Assembly: GCA_028692395.1 (NCBI GenBank)
Contig: JAQUXP010000012.1
Span: 1 to 64,000, forward strand
Source of the DNA: Lachnospiraceae bacterium
Lineage (GTDB): Bacteria; Bacillota; Clostridia; Lachnospirales; Lachnospiraceae
DNA length: 64,000 nucleotides
Direction: 5' to 3'
Below, piece by piece: positions 36,960 through 46,183 of the stretch. The notes below the pieces were generated by a model that was given only the letters and a program-made list of their open reading frames with translations, was not told where the DNA came from and did no database searches. The number at the start of each line of letters is the position of its first letter. Position 1 is the first letter of the stretch. The position numbers were made by a program, and so were the translations under genes.

Positions 36960-37810
36960 ACCTTCTCACCCTTCTCTACAATCAGTAAAATTTCATCTAT
37001 GCTTCCTTTTTCCACTACGATTTCCGGATAATTATCCTGACAGAACTGTCTATCCTTTGTCAGACAGTGATATCCATATCTTTCCTTCTGTACATAGAGA
37101 AGCTTCTCCGGCTTTATCTGTTCGTACTGCTCCTGTGTAAGCTTCAGGATTCCGAAGGTATCAAGCAGGGTGTCCGTATCCTCATGCAGAACAATCTTTC
37201 CCTGGTGAATCAGATAAACATCATCACAGAGTCCTTCCAGATCACTGGATATGTGAGAACTGATCAGAATCGATCGGTTTCCGCTTTCCATATAGCCCCG
37301 CATCATATCAATAAGTTCATTTCTGGCCAGTACATCCAGTCCCGCAGTGGGCTCATCCAGAATCAACAGCTTTGCCTGGTAGCTCATGGCCGTCAGAATA
37401 TTTACCTTTGCTCTCATACCGGTTGACATTTCCCGAAGCTTCTTTTTCACTGGAAGTTTGAACCTGGCGCACTGACTGAGAAATGCTTCCCCATCAAACC
37501 TGTGATACATGCTTTTCAGCACCGGAATCATCTTTTCTATGGTAAGATAGGAGCTAAAACCTCCCTGGGCCAGAACAGCTCCTATCTTCTCCTTATCCTC
37601 CACTGTGATTTCAGCGATATCCTTGCCAAAAATCTCTATCCTGCCTCCATCTGTAGAGATCAAGCCCAACAAACTTTTAAACAGTGTGCTTTTTCCTGCT
37701 CCATTGGCTCCGATAAGTCCAGTCACAACCCCTTCTGGTATCTGCATCGAACATTCCAGTTGAAAATCTCCATAATCTTTTCTGAGATTTTGAATATCAA
37801 GTATCATCAT
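36956..37810 (-). CDS. ABC transporter ATP-binding protein
   Basis: ATPase of 284 residues with Walker A 'GANGAGKSTLFKSL', signature 'REMSTGMRAKVNILTAM' (an STGM variant common in this subgroup) and Walker B 'LLILDEPTAGLD'. A C-terminal extension follows. It overlaps both the GntR regulator and the permease genes by four bases, giving a three-gene coupled unit. Confidence 0.9.
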   Translation of the reverse strand: MMILDIQNLRKDYGDFQLECSMQIPEGVVTGLIGANGAGKSTLFKSLLGLISTDGGRIEIFGKDIAEITVEDKEKIGAVLAQGGFSSYLTIEKMIPVLKSMYHRFDGEAFLSQCARFKLPVKKKLREMSTGMRAKVNILTAMSYQAKLLILDEPTAGLDVLARNELIDMMRGYMESGNRSILISSHISSDLEGLCDDVYLIHQGKIVLHEDTDTLLDTFGILKLTQEQYEQIKPEKLLYVQKERYGYHCLTKDRQFCQDNYPEIVVEKGSIDEILLIVEKGEKV

Positions 37811-38181
37811 AATTCCTCCATAATCAAATCCATAAGTTCCTTCAGTTCGCCATTGGTCATCTGTCCGCTTCTGGCTTTTCTAACCACCTTCTCCAGATCG
37901 CTTTCAATCTCTTTTCTGAACTCCTCCTGGCGAAGACTGGCACCGGTTCTGGCTACATAGCTTCCTTTTCCATGTACGGTAATTACAAACCCTTCCTGTT
38001 CCAGCGTATCATACGCCTTTTTCACGGTGAGAGCACTGACTCTCAGCTCTCTTGCAAGTACACGTACAGATGGCAGCGGCGTGTCCTCAAGCAATGTCTT
38101 ATTTAAGATATTAGCCTTAATCTGTTCCTCAATCTGTTCATAAATCGGCTTCATCGATGAATTATTGATTATAATCTGCAT
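37807..38181 (-). CDS. GntR-family regulator (YtrA-like)
   Basis: Short GntR regulator of 124 residues. A winged helix ('PIYEQIEEQI', 'LPSVRVLARELRVSALTVKKAYDTLEQEG' split by helices) is followed only by a short helical tail, the YtrA subfamily layout. GGAGG precedes the ATG at 38181. A perfect 20-bp inverted repeat overlaps its promoter, so autorepression of the ABC operon is likely. Confidence 0.88.
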   Translation of the reverse strand: MQIIINNSSMKPIYEQIEEQIKANILNKTLLEDTPLPSVRVLARELRVSALTVKKAYDTLEQEGFVITVHGKGSYVARTGASLRQEEFRKEIESDLEKVVRKARSGQMTNGELKELMDLIMEEL

Positions 38182-38197
38182 AGTTCCCTCCTGGATT

Positions 38198-38250
38198 ACA
38201 AACAGTATATAACAGTTTTTATCTGTTGTCAACTGTTATATACTGTTTGT
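38198..38250 (-). promoter_or_regulatory. YtrA-type operator and promoter
   Basis: A 20-bp arm (38198-38217) and its exact complement (38231-38250) are separated by 13 bases. On the minus strand a TTGACA -35 and a TATACT -10, 17 bp apart, fall within or next to the arms. Occupied arms would block both promoter boxes. Confidence 0.8.
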
Positions 38251-38275
38251 AATTGGAATGATTGGTGAATGGGGC

Positions 38276-38309
38276 AAAAAAACGCTGCAGCCAAATAGCC
38301 GCAGCGTTT
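38276..38309 (-). terminator. Terminator of pckA
   Basis: Minus-strand stem AAACGCTGC/GCAGCGTTT with inner GGC/GCT pairing and TATTTG loop, followed by seven T. Confidence 0.9.
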
Positions 38310-38335
38310 CATAAAATTTATAAAGTTTGGTAAAA

Positions 38336-39940
38336 TTAAGCCTGTGGGCCTGCAGAAACTAAAGCCTTACCAGCTTCATTTCCCTCGTATTTTGCAAAGT
38401 TCTTAACAAAACGTGCTGCAAGATCTTTTGCTTTTGTCTCCCACTCGGAAGCGTCTGCATAAGTATCGCGAGGATCAAGGATTGCCGGATCTACGCCTGG
38501 AAGCTCTGTTGGAACCTCAAAGTTGAAGAATGGGATCTTCTTTGTCGGTGCTGTCTTGATAGAACCATCAAGGATTGCATCGATGATACCACGAGTATCT
38601 TTAATAGAGATACGTTTTCCGGTACCATTCCATCCTGTGTTAACCAGGTATGCTTTTGCTCCGCTCTTCTCCATCTTCTTAACAAGCTCTTCTGCATATT
38701 TTGTAGGATGCAGCTCCAGGAATGCCTGGCCAAAGCAAGCTGAGAAAGTAGGGGTAGGTTCTGTAATTCCACGCTCTGTACCAGCAAGTTTTGCTGTAAA
38801 TCCAGACAGGAAGTAGTATTTTGTCTGCTCTGGTGTCAGGATAGATACTGGAGGAAGTACTCCAAATGCATCTGCTGACAGGAAGATTACTTCTTTTGCG
38901 GCCGGAGCAGAAGATACCGGGCGAACAATGTTTTCAATATGGTTGATCGGATAAGAAACACGAGTATTCTCTGTTACGCTCTTATCATCAAAGTCGATTT
39001 TTCCAGCATCATCCAGAGTAACGTTCTCAAGAAGAGCGTCACGTCTGATTGCGTTGTAGATGTCAGGCTCAGACTCTTTGTCAAGGTTGATAACTTTTGC
39101 ATAACATCCACCTTCAAAGTTGAATACACCATTGTCATCCCAGCCGTGCTCATCATCACCAATCAGAAGACGTTTCGGGTCTGTGGACAGAGTAGTTTTA
39201 CCTGTTCCGGAAAGTCCGAAGAAGATTGCTGTATTCTCGCCGTTCAGATCTGTGTTAGCTGAGCAGTGCATAGCAGCGATGCCCTTCAGCGGCAGGTAGT
39301 AGTTCATCATAGAGAACATACCTTTTTTCATCTCTCCGCCGTACCATGTGTTGATGATAACCTGCTCACGACTGGAGATGTTGAATACTACTGCTGTTTC
39401 AGAGTTAAGACCTAACTCTTTATAGTTTTCTACTTTTGCTTTAGAAGCGTTGTAAACAACGAAATCCGGCTCAAAGTTCTCAAGCTCTTCGTCTGTCGGA
39501 ACGATGAACATGTTCTTTACGAAATGAGCCTGCCAAGCAACCTCAACGATAAAGCGGATTGCCATTCTTGTGTCAGCGTTTGCTCCACAGAATGCATCTA
39601 CTACAAAAAGCTTTTTGTTGGAAAGTTCTTCCTGAGCGATCTTCTTCACTGCATCCCATGCTTCTTTGGTTGCAGGATGGTTGTCGTTCTTGTACTCATC
39701 AGAAGTCCACCATACAGTGTCTTTTGAATTTTCATCCATAACGATAAACTTGTCTTTAGGAGAACGTCCTGTATAGATACCAGTCATAACGTTGACTGCT
39801 CCAAGTTCACTTTCTTTTCCTACTTCGAAACCTTCCAGCTCCGGTTTTGTCTCTTCCTCGTATAATGTATCGTAAGAAGGATTATATACGATCTCCGTGG
39901 TTCCATTAATACCGTACTTGCTTAAATCGATTTTTTTCAT
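38336..39940 (-). CDS. pckA: Phosphoenolpyruvate carboxykinase (ATP)
   Basis: ATP-type PEP carboxykinase of 534 residues interconverting oxaloacetate and PEP. It has '[14 protein letters not shown]', the kinase loop '[13 protein letters not shown]' and '[10 protein letters not shown]'. In gut Clostridia it often runs in the PEP-carboxylating direction; the direction is not readable here. Single-gene unit with its own terminator and a long leader. Confidence 0.97.
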   Translation of the reverse strand: MKKIDLSKYGINGTTEIVYNPSYDTLYEEETKPELEGFEVGKESELGAVNVMTGIYTGRSPKDKFIVMDENSKDTVWWTSDEYKNDNHPATKEAWDAVKKIAQEELSNKKLFVVDAFCGANADTRMAIRFIVEVAWQAHFVKNMFIVPTDEELENFEPDFVVYNASKAKVENYKELGLNSETAVVFNISSREQVIINTWYGGEMKKGMFSMMNYYLPLKGIAAMHCSANTDLNGENTAIFFGLSGTGKTTLSTDPKRLLIGDDEHGWDDNGVFNFEGGCYAKVINLDKESEPDIYNAIRRDALLENVTLDDAGKIDFDDKSVTENTRVSYPINHIENIVRPVSSAPAAKEVIFLSADAFGVLPPVSILTPEQTKYYFLSGFTAKLAGTERGITEPTPTFSACFGQAFLELHPTKYAEELVKKMEKSGAKAYLVNTGWNGTGKRISIKDTRGIIDAILDGSIKTAPTKKIPFFNFEVPTELPGVDPAILDPRDTYADASEWETKAKDLAARFVKNFAKYEGNEAGKALVSAGPQA

Positions 39941-39989
39941 CTTGCATTTTACCTCTCTTTTTAGATTATAGTGTAATAATACAACATAT

Positions 39990-40038
39990 CAAATTGGTCG
40001 ACTCTCTGGGTTCCTTATAGAACATTATTGCCAATTTG
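39990..40038 (-). promoter_or_regulatory. Leader hairpin upstream of pckA
   Basis: CAAATTGG (39990-39997) and CCAATTTG (40031-40038) form 8-bp arms; inside, GTTC/GAAC pairs around CTTATA. It lies in the pckA leader, about 50 bases before the start codon, with a possible TTGACT -35 upstream near 40070. No T-run follows, so it may be a stability or regulatory stem. Confidence 0.4.
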
Positions 40039-40211
40039 ATTGTATTTTCTCACAATAGTCGGAAAAAGTCAATCTGTTTTATAAAGGTTTGTTATATTTT
40101 TATCAGAATTTTATAATTTTTTCCACCTCTTCTTTTTCTTGTTCCCCGGTATAACTTGTGCTAAACTAAAGAACAGAAGAAAACTATGATATAATCAGGA
40201 GCGCATGCCAT

Positions 40212-40649
40212 ATGATAATAGAAACAAACAGTGCCGGGGAAACCTTCGCCCTGGGAAAAAAATTAGGGGAACAGGCACTTCCGGGACAGATTTATACCCT
40301 TGTTGGTGATCTTGGAGTTGGAAAGACTGTCTTCACCCAGGGAATTGCTGCAGGACTTGGCATAGAGGAGCCCATCAGCAGCCCAACCTTCACCATCATT
40401 CAGGAATATGAAAGCGGACGTCTGCCCTTTTATCATTTTGATGTGTACCGCATCGGAGACATTGAGGAAATGGAAGAGATTGGATATGATGATTATTTCT
40501 TCGGAGAAGGTGTAACAATGATTGAGTGGGCCAATCTGATCGAAGAGCTTCTGCCGGATTCCATCATTTCCGTAAAGATCGAAAAGGATCTTGATCGGGG
40601 ATTTGATTACCGGCGTATCACCATCGAAGGACTGGACCTGTCCATATAG
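40212..40649 (+). CDS. tsaE: tRNA threonylcarbamoyladenosine biosynthesis protein TsaE
   Basis: P-loop ATPase of 145 residues with 'GDLGVGKTVFTQGIAAGLG' and 'SSPTFTIIQEY'. It works with TsaB and TsaD to make t6A37 in ANN-decoding tRNAs. AGGAG lies nine bases upstream, and a TATAAT box is at 40190-40195 with no good -35. First gene of tsaE-tsaB-rimI; tsaD is not in the window. Confidence 0.95.
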   Translation: MIIETNSAGETFALGKKLGEQALPGQIYTLVGDLGVGKTVFTQGIAAGLGIEEPISSPTFTIIQEYESGRLPFYHFDVYRIGDIEEMEEIGYDDYFFGEGVTMIEWANLIEELLPDSIISVKIEKDLDRGFDYRRITIEGLDLSI

Positions 40650-40694
40650 AAAAGAAAGGAAGATGCAGTCTAATCTGCATTACGGAATAATAAT

Positions 40695-41417
40695 ATGAAA
40701 TTACTCGCACTTGACAGTTCCGGACTGGTGGCTTCTGTCGCAGTCCTGGAGGACGATAATCTGCTTGCCGAATACACAATTAATTATAAGAAAACACATT
40801 CACAGACACTGCTTCCCATGCTGGACGCAGTTTCTTCCATGCTGGAGCTGGATCTGCATACGCTGGATGCTATCGCCATCGCTGCGGGACCTGGATCCTT
40901 TACCGGTCTTCGCATCGGTTCTGCAACAGCGAAGGGACTGTGCCTGTCACTGGATATCCCGCTGATCGAGGTCCCCACGGTAGATGCCCTGGCTTACAAT
41001 CTCTTTGATACTGATAAGCTTGTCTGCCCCATGATGGATGCCAGACGTTCCCAGGTTTATACGGGATTCTATCATTTTGAACAGCATCAGCTGGTTGTCT
41101 GTGAGCCTCAGATGGCAATAGCGGTCACTGATCTGGCTGAGAAGCTGAATGCCCGCAGGGAAGAAGTGATCTTTCTCGGAGATGGTGTTGCCGTGTATCG
41201 CAGTCTGCTTGATGAACTGCTTACCGTACCCCACAGCTATGCCCCGGCCCATGTGAATAAACAGCGGGCCGCCGCCGTAGGGGCTCTGGGAAGTCTCTAT
41301 TATGCCGCTGGTAAGATGGTAAATGCGGATGACTACCAGCCGGAATATCTGCGTAAATCTCAGGCAGAGCGGGAACGGGAAGAAGCTCTAAAAAAAGCCA
41401 AGGAGGAGCCCTCATGA
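40695..41417 (+). CDS. tsaB: t6A biosynthesis dimerization subunit TsaB
   Basis: ASKHA-fold protein of 240 residues with 'LLALDSSGLVASVAVLEDD' and 'GPGSFTGLRIGSATAKGL'. It is an inactive paralogue of TsaD that scaffolds the t6A complex. It overlaps the rimI start by four bases. Confidence 0.94.
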   Translation: MKLLALDSSGLVASVAVLEDDNLLAEYTINYKKTHSQTLLPMLDAVSSMLELDLHTLDAIAIAAGPGSFTGLRIGSATAKGLCLSLDIPLIEVPTVDALAYNLFDTDKLVCPMMDARRSQVYTGFYHFEQHQLVVCEPQMAIAVTDLAEKLNARREEVIFLGDGVAVYRSLLDELLTVPHSYAPAHVNKQRAAAVGALGSLYYAAGKMVNADDYQPEYLRKSQAEREREEALKKAKEEPS

Positions 41418-41854
41418 TAACCATACGTGAAATGCAGCTGGATGATCTTGACCAGGTAATTGCCATCGAGGAAGCCAACTTTTCTGTTCCCTGGACCATG
41501 AATGGATTCTTTTCCTGGCTTTTGCGGGAGGATGCCTGCTTTCTTGTGGCCACCTGTGAGGAAGAGATCTGTGGTTACTGTGGTTTGATTCTGACACCGC
41601 CGGAGGGGGATATCACAAACATCTGTGTAGCAGAGGGATTTCGCCGCCGGGGCGTAGCACAGCTTCTGATGCAGGGGCTGCTGGAAAAAGCACGGGAGCA
41701 CAAAATCTGTACCATTCATCTGGAGGTTCGCAAAAGTAATACTGCTGCCAGAGCCCTCTATGAAAAGCTTGGATTTATCCAGGATGGTCTGCGTCTCCAT
41801 TACTATGAGGAACCTGTGGAGGATGCGGTTTTGATGTCACTTACATCTTGCTAA
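41414..41854 (+). CDS. rimI: Ribosomal-protein-S18-alanine N-acetyltransferase RimI
   Basis: GNAT acetyltransferase of 146 residues with the acetyl-CoA loop 'VAEGFRRRGVAQLLMQGLL' and 'EVRKSNTAARALYEKLGF'. The tsaE-tsaB-rimI order is widely conserved. The four-base overlap with tsaB supports translational coupling. Confidence 0.92.
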   Translation: MITIREMQLDDLDQVIAIEEANFSVPWTMNGFFSWLLREDACFLVATCEEEICGYCGLILTPPEGDITNICVAEGFRRRGVAQLLMQGLLEKAREHKICTIHLEVRKSNTAARALYEKLGFIQDGLRLHYYEEPVEDAVLMSLTSC

Positions 41855-41904
41855 GTTTCTGTTTTTCCTGTATACTGATTAGAAAAAAAAGGAGATTCTA
41901 TATT

Positions 41905-42423
41905 ATGTCCAATCCAGTAATTACTATTACCATGGAAGACGGCGATGTGATGAAAGCAGAGCTGTATCCAGAGATTGCACCAAACACTGTTAATAACTTT
42001 CTTATGCTTGCAAAGAATGGTTTTTATAATGGTCTGACTTTCCACCGGGTTATTCCGGGATTTATGATCCAGGGCGGCTGTCCGGAAGGAAACGGTATGG
42101 GTGGCCCAGGCTACACCATCAAAGGCGAATTTTCACAGAATAACTTTCCAAATAACCTTGCCCACACAGCAGGTGTTTTATCCATGGCCCGTGCCATGAA
42201 TCCAGATTCCGCCGGAAGCCAGTTCTTCATCATGCATAAGGATTCTCCGCATCTTGACGGTGCCTATGCAGCCTTTGGCAAACTGACAGAAGGTCTTGAA
42301 TATGTGGATGAAATTGCACGTATTGCCACAGATTACAATGACTGCCCTCTTTCACCGGTTGTCATCAAAGAAATCACCGTAGAAACCTTCGGTGTGGATT
42401 ATCCTGATCCTGAAAAATGCTAA
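41905..42423 (+). CDS. Cyclophilin-type peptidyl-prolyl isomerase
   Basis: Cytoplasmic cyclophilin of 172 residues with 'NGLTFHRVIPGFMIQGG', 'AGVLSMARAMNPDSAGSQFFI' and 'HLDGAYAAFGKL'. It speeds cis-trans isomerisation of prolyl bonds. The start at 41905 follows AAAAAAGGAG; the open frame before it overlaps rimI and is not family sequence. Confidence 0.95.
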   Translation: MSNPVITITMEDGDVMKAELYPEIAPNTVNNFLMLAKNGFYNGLTFHRVIPGFMIQGGCPEGNGMGGPGYTIKGEFSQNNFPNNLAHTAGVLSMARAMNPDSAGSQFFIMHKDSPHLDGAYAAFGKLTEGLEYVDEIARIATDYNDCPLSPVVIKEITVETFGVDYPDPEKC

Positions 42424-42451
42424 ACCTGTCCGTTTGAGACACGGCATCATA

Positions 42452-42479
42452 AGGGGCTGTCACTTCGGTGTTCAGCCCT
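42452..42479. terminator. Hairpin between convergent genes
   Basis: AGGGGCTG-TCAC-TTCG-GTG-TTCAGCCCT, a stem capped by a UUCG tetraloop between two converging stop codons. No clear T-run is present, so termination efficiency is uncertain. Confidence 0.55.
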
Positions 42480-42485
42480 CATAAG

Positions 42486-43157
42486 TTACTCCTGTTTTCT
42501 TAAACCGTCTCCCATCAAAACCTGATGTTCCAGCACTGCATAATAAAGCTTCTCCTGTTCTTCCAAAGCGGCCTGTCCATTCGTGGCCTCTGTGACTTCC
42601 GCTTTCAGTGCGGCAGTTTCCTGCTCCGGCACCAACACCTCCAGGCAGACACGGTCTGTGTACTCACTTTTTAACAGAGTAAGATTTCTTTGACCGAGAA
42701 GGTACTGAATCTTTCCTATACCATTATAATCTGTGGCTATGGAAAGTCTCACACCGTATTTTCTCTCCACCAGGGTACTTGCCTGAAGAGCAGCCTGTAC
42801 CGCTGAAGAATAAGCCCTTACCAGACCGCCTGTACCGAGGAGGGTTCCTCCAAAGTATCTTGTGACAACCACTGCCACGTTGATAATCCCTGCCCCTGTC
42901 AGAACGTCCAGCATAGGATGTCCGGCGGTGCCCTGCGGCTCCCCGTCATCGCTGGAGCGCATACATTCATTGCGTTCGCCGATCACGTAGGCCGAACAGT
43001 TATGTCTGGCATCCCAGTACTTTTTCTTCATTTCCTCTATAAATGCTGCTGCCTCATCCTCACTCCAGACAGGACGGATTGTGGCGATAAAGCGGGATTT
43101 CTTTTCGACAATCTCCGCTGATTTCCCTTCATATACAATTCTGCAGACAGTTTCCAT
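42486..43157 (-). CDS. yigZ: YigZ/IMPACT family protein
   Basis: A 223-residue protein with the UPF0029 N-terminal domain ('KKSRFIATIRPV', 'DDGEPQGTAGHPML', 'VVVTRYFGGTLLGTGGLVRAY') and a smaller C-terminal domain. The family is widespread; in eukaryotes IMPACT regulates translation, while the bacterial role is unknown. It is convergent with the cyclophilin gene. Confidence 0.92.
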   Translation of the reverse strand: METVCRIVYEGKSAEIVEKKSRFIATIRPVWSEDEAAAFIEEMKKKYWDARHNCSAYVIGERNECMRSSDDGEPQGTAGHPMLDVLTGAGIINVAVVVTRYFGGTLLGTGGLVRAYSSAVQAALQASTLVERKYGVRLSIATDYNGIGKIQYLLGQRNLTLLKSEYTDRVCLEVLVPEQETAALKAEVTEATNGQAALEEQEKLYYAVLEHQVLMGDGLRKQE

Positions 43158-43312
43158 CTTTTACACTCCCGGATCATATTCTTCTTTCAAACAGGCTACC
43201 ATTTTCAGAGATTTCTGTCAAGAAGCGCTTCCCTGACAGGCAGATCCTGGAGGTCTTTACTCTTATATTTCCATAAACATTTCTTTGGGGGGTTTTATTC
43301 ATTTTAGTAATT

Positions 43313-43321
43313 TGCTATAAT
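43313..43321 (+). promoter_or_regulatory. Extended -10 promoter of the penicillin-binding protein gene
   Basis: TGCTATAAT gives an extended -10 with no good -35, 80 bases before the start codon. Confidence 0.55.
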
Positions 43322-43400
43322 CACTGGTAAGAGGCAAAAAAGAGAGCTGTTGTTTTCTGCAAGTATGGCAGCTTCTTTACGATAAATAAGGAGGAATATC

Positions 43401-45917
43401 ATGAATTATGGTAGAAAGAACGTAACTCATAAACGGGAGAAGCTGAAATCTTCTTCCGCAAAGGTTGGAAAGCGGGCAGGTGTCTCAACACTCCGTGTCA
43501 TGTTCTTTGGTCTTTTGACATTGCTGGTTGTGCTGATCTGTATGGGCATCGGTGCTTTTCGGGGACTGATTGACAGTGCACCGGATATTTCCGATGTAAA
43601 TATTATGCCAATGGGCTATGCAACCTTTGTGTACGATGCGGACGGCAATGAAATACAAAAGCTCAACTCTTCGGACGGAAACCGTATCTCTGTTTCCATC
43701 GATGAGATCCCGGTTAATATGCAGCATGCTATTGTAGCTGTGGAGGATTCCCGTTTTTACGAACACAACGGCATCGATCCCCGGGGTATCGCCAGAGCGG
43801 TATATGTAGCAATCAAAAACCGTGGTCAGAATATGGAAGGGGCCAGCACCATCACCCAGCAGCTTCTGAAGAACAATGTCTTCACAAACTGGATCAATGA
43901 AGGAACCATGGGGCGTTTCAAGCGAAAATTCCAGGAGCAGTATCTGGCGGTGAAGCTTGAGGCCGCTCTCAAAGCAGAAGGCAAGGACGCCAAAAGTGTC
44001 ATTTTGGAAAATTATCTGAATACTGTAAACTTTGGTGCCGGTGCCTATGGCGTACAGATTGCTGCTCAGACTTATTTTGGAAAAGACAGCACGAATCTGA
44101 CGCTTTCGGAATGTGCAGTGCTGGCCTCCATTCCCCAGAATCCTACGAAATATAATCCAAAACGTCATCCTGAGTATAATGCAGAACGTCGTTCCAAGGT
44201 ACTAAAGGATATGCTGGAGCAAAGTTATATTACCCAGGAAGAATATGATACGGCTATGGCAGATGATGTCTATTCCCGCATTATCCAGGACTCCGACACC
44301 TCTACCGTGGAACCCTATTCTTATTTTGTAGATGCACTGATTTCACAGCTTCAGCAGGATCTGATGACTGTCAAGGGTTACACTGTTGTTCAGGCAAAAA
44401 ATGCCATCTACAGCGGAGGTCTTCGGATCTACACCACACAGAATTCTGCTATTCAGCAGATTATAGACGAGGAATATCAGAATCCCGAGAATTTCCCGGC
44501 AGATTCCCAGATCGGACTAGACTGGGCACTGACCGTGATTCATCCGGACGGAACCCTGGAAAACTTCAGCAGGGAGATGCTGCAGGAGTTTTACCGAACG
44601 AATCTGGATCCCTCCTTTGACCTGCTTTTTGGAACTCAGGAGGAAGCACAGGGCTATATCGATGACTACAAAACCCATATTCTGCTGGAAGGTGATACCA
44701 TACAGGGAGAGCGCTCCAGTTTTACGGCAGAACCCCAGTCTTCTATGGTAATCATGGATCAGAAGACCGGTTATGTAAAAGGTCTGGTGGGCGGCCGAGG
44801 TGAAAAAACTGCCAGCCTGACTCTGAACCGTGCCACAGGAGTTTACCGGCAGCCGGGTTCCACCTTCAAAATTCTGTCTACCTATGGTCCTGCAATTGAC
44901 ACCGGAGCGGTCAATCTGGCAACCACTGTGAAGGATGAACCGATTCAGTATATCAATACAAATCAGACCGTTAAAAACTCCGATGGACAGTACCGGGGAG
45001 ATATCACCGTCCGGTATGCAATTGAACAGTCTGTCAATGTGGTTGCTGTCAAAACTTTGACTCAGATTACACCACAGCTTGGTTTCAACTACCTGACAAA
45101 GCTCGGATTTGATGGTCTGGATGCCAATCACGATATCAATCAGCCCCTGGCCCTCGGCGGCGTCTACAACGGTGTTACCACCCTGCAGCTTGCAGGTGCC
45201 TACGCCGCTATCGCAAATCAGGGAACTTATATGACGCCTGTGCTCTACACCAAGGTCCTGGATCAGGATGGTAATATTGTGTTGGACAATGAACCTTCTT
45301 CCAAGGAGATCTTCAGCGAAAGCACCTCATATCTGCTTACCAGTGCCATGAAAGATGTCATAAGCAAAGGTACCGGTACCCTCTGCCAGCTGGGTGATAT
45401 GACGGTTGCCGGAAAGACAGGTACCACCACGGATGCCAGGGATCTGGTATTTGCAGGCTATACCCCCTATTATACCTGTGCCGTCTGGGCAGGCTATGAC
45501 AGCAATATTCCACTTGCAGGTGAGGACCAGAATTTCCACAAGGTGCTCTGGCAAAAGGTAATGAGCCGGATTCACGAAAACCTTCCGGTAATTGATTTTG
45601 AACAGCCATCCTCTGTAAAACAGGTTACCATCTGTTCCGAGACAGGACTGTTAGCCGGTATGGGCTGTCCTACCGCCACCGAATACTTTAAGCTTGACGA
45701 GGTACCCACAAAACGCTGTACTCAGCACTATGTGGCACCAACTCCTACGCCAACCAAGGCACCTACTATAACACCGGCTGCTCCTGGAGACACATCTCCT
45801 ACTCCAACCGGCGGTGCCGCAACAGAAACACCAACAGATACTCCTTCTGAGACTCCACCTGTGGAGACTCCGGAGCCCACAGAGCCCCCCTCTGACCCGG
45901 CAAGCGGCGCAGAATAG
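43401..45917 (+). CDS. Class A penicillin-binding protein (PBP1a type)
   Basis: Bifunctional peptidoglycan synthase of 838 residues. A cytoplasmic basic start is followed by one membrane anchor (about 31-52). The GT51 glycosyltransferase domain has 'EDSRFYEHNGIDPRGIARA' and 'TQQLLKN'. The transpeptidase domain has SxxK in 'GSTFKIL', 'SVN' and 'KTGTT'. A low-complexity Thr/Pro/Glu tail (about the last 60 residues) probably spans the wall. AAGGAGG precedes the ATG. Long-hairpin element B begins three bases after its stop codon. Confidence 0.95.
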   Translation: MNYGRKNVTHKREKLKSSSAKVGKRAGVSTLRVMFFGLLTLLVVLICMGIGAFRGLIDSAPDISDVNIMPMGYATFVYDADGNEIQKLNSSDGNRISVSIDEIPVNMQHAIVAVEDSRFYEHNGIDPRGIARAVYVAIKNRGQNMEGASTITQQLLKNNVFTNWINEGTMGRFKRKFQEQYLAVKLEAALKAEGKDAKSVILENYLNTVNFGAGAYGVQIAAQTYFGKDSTNLTLSECAVLASIPQNPTKYNPKRHPEYNAERRSKVLKDMLEQSYITQEEYDTAMADDVYSRIIQDSDTSTVEPYSYFVDALISQLQQDLMTVKGYTVVQAKNAIYSGGLRIYTTQNSAIQQIIDEEYQNPENFPADSQIGLDWALTVIHPDGTLENFSREMLQEFYRTNLDPSFDLLFGTQEEAQGYIDDYKTHILLEGDTIQGERSSFTAEPQSSMVIMDQKTGYVKGLVGGRGEKTASLTLNRATGVYRQPGSTFKILSTYGPAIDTGAVNLATTVKDEPIQYINTNQTVKNSDGQYRGDITVRYAIEQSVNVVAVKTLTQITPQLGFNYLTKLGFDGLDANHDINQPLALGGVYNGVTTLQLAGAYAAIANQGTYMTPVLYTKVLDQDGNIVLDNEPSSKEIFSESTSYLLTSAMKDVISKGTGTLCQLGDMTVAGKTGTTTDARDLVFAGYTPYYTCAVWAGYDSNIPLAGEDQNFHKVLWQKVMSRIHENLPVIDFEQPSSVKQVTICSETGLLAGMGCPTATEYFKLDEVPTKRCTQHYVAPTPTPTKAPTITPAAPGDTSPTPTGGAATETPTDTPSETPPVETPEPTEPPSDPASGAE

Positions 45918-45919
45918 AT

Positions 45920-46171
45920 AAAAAGGTCTGTCTCACCCAGGTGGGGCGGGCTGCTCTGTGCTTGACGCATACTGTTTCGGAGTCCAAGAGCATATACAAA
46001 AAAATAGACTTTATTAAAAACATAAGCAGCCATCATAAACTCGTTGCACTCAGACAGTATGATGGCTGCTTATAACGTAAAATCTATTTTTCAGATATGC
46101 TTAGGACTCCTGCAAAGGTATGCGTCAAGCACAGAGCAGCCCGCCCCACCTGGGTGAGACAGACCTTTTTT
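45920..46171 (+). repeat. Long-hairpin element, copy B
   Basis: About 250 bp of nearly perfect inverted repeat. Outer arms AAAAAGGTCTGTCTCACCC and GGGTGAGACAGACCTTTTT. Shared blocks: GTTTCGGAGTCCAAGAG, TTAAAAACATAAG, AACTCGTTGCACTCAGACAGT, CTTATAACGTAAA, CTTAGGACTCCTGCAAA. It starts three bases after the penicillin-binding protein stop and ends in T's, so it would act as a very long terminator. Confidence 0.92.
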
Positions 46172-46183
46172 AATTATCCGTGT

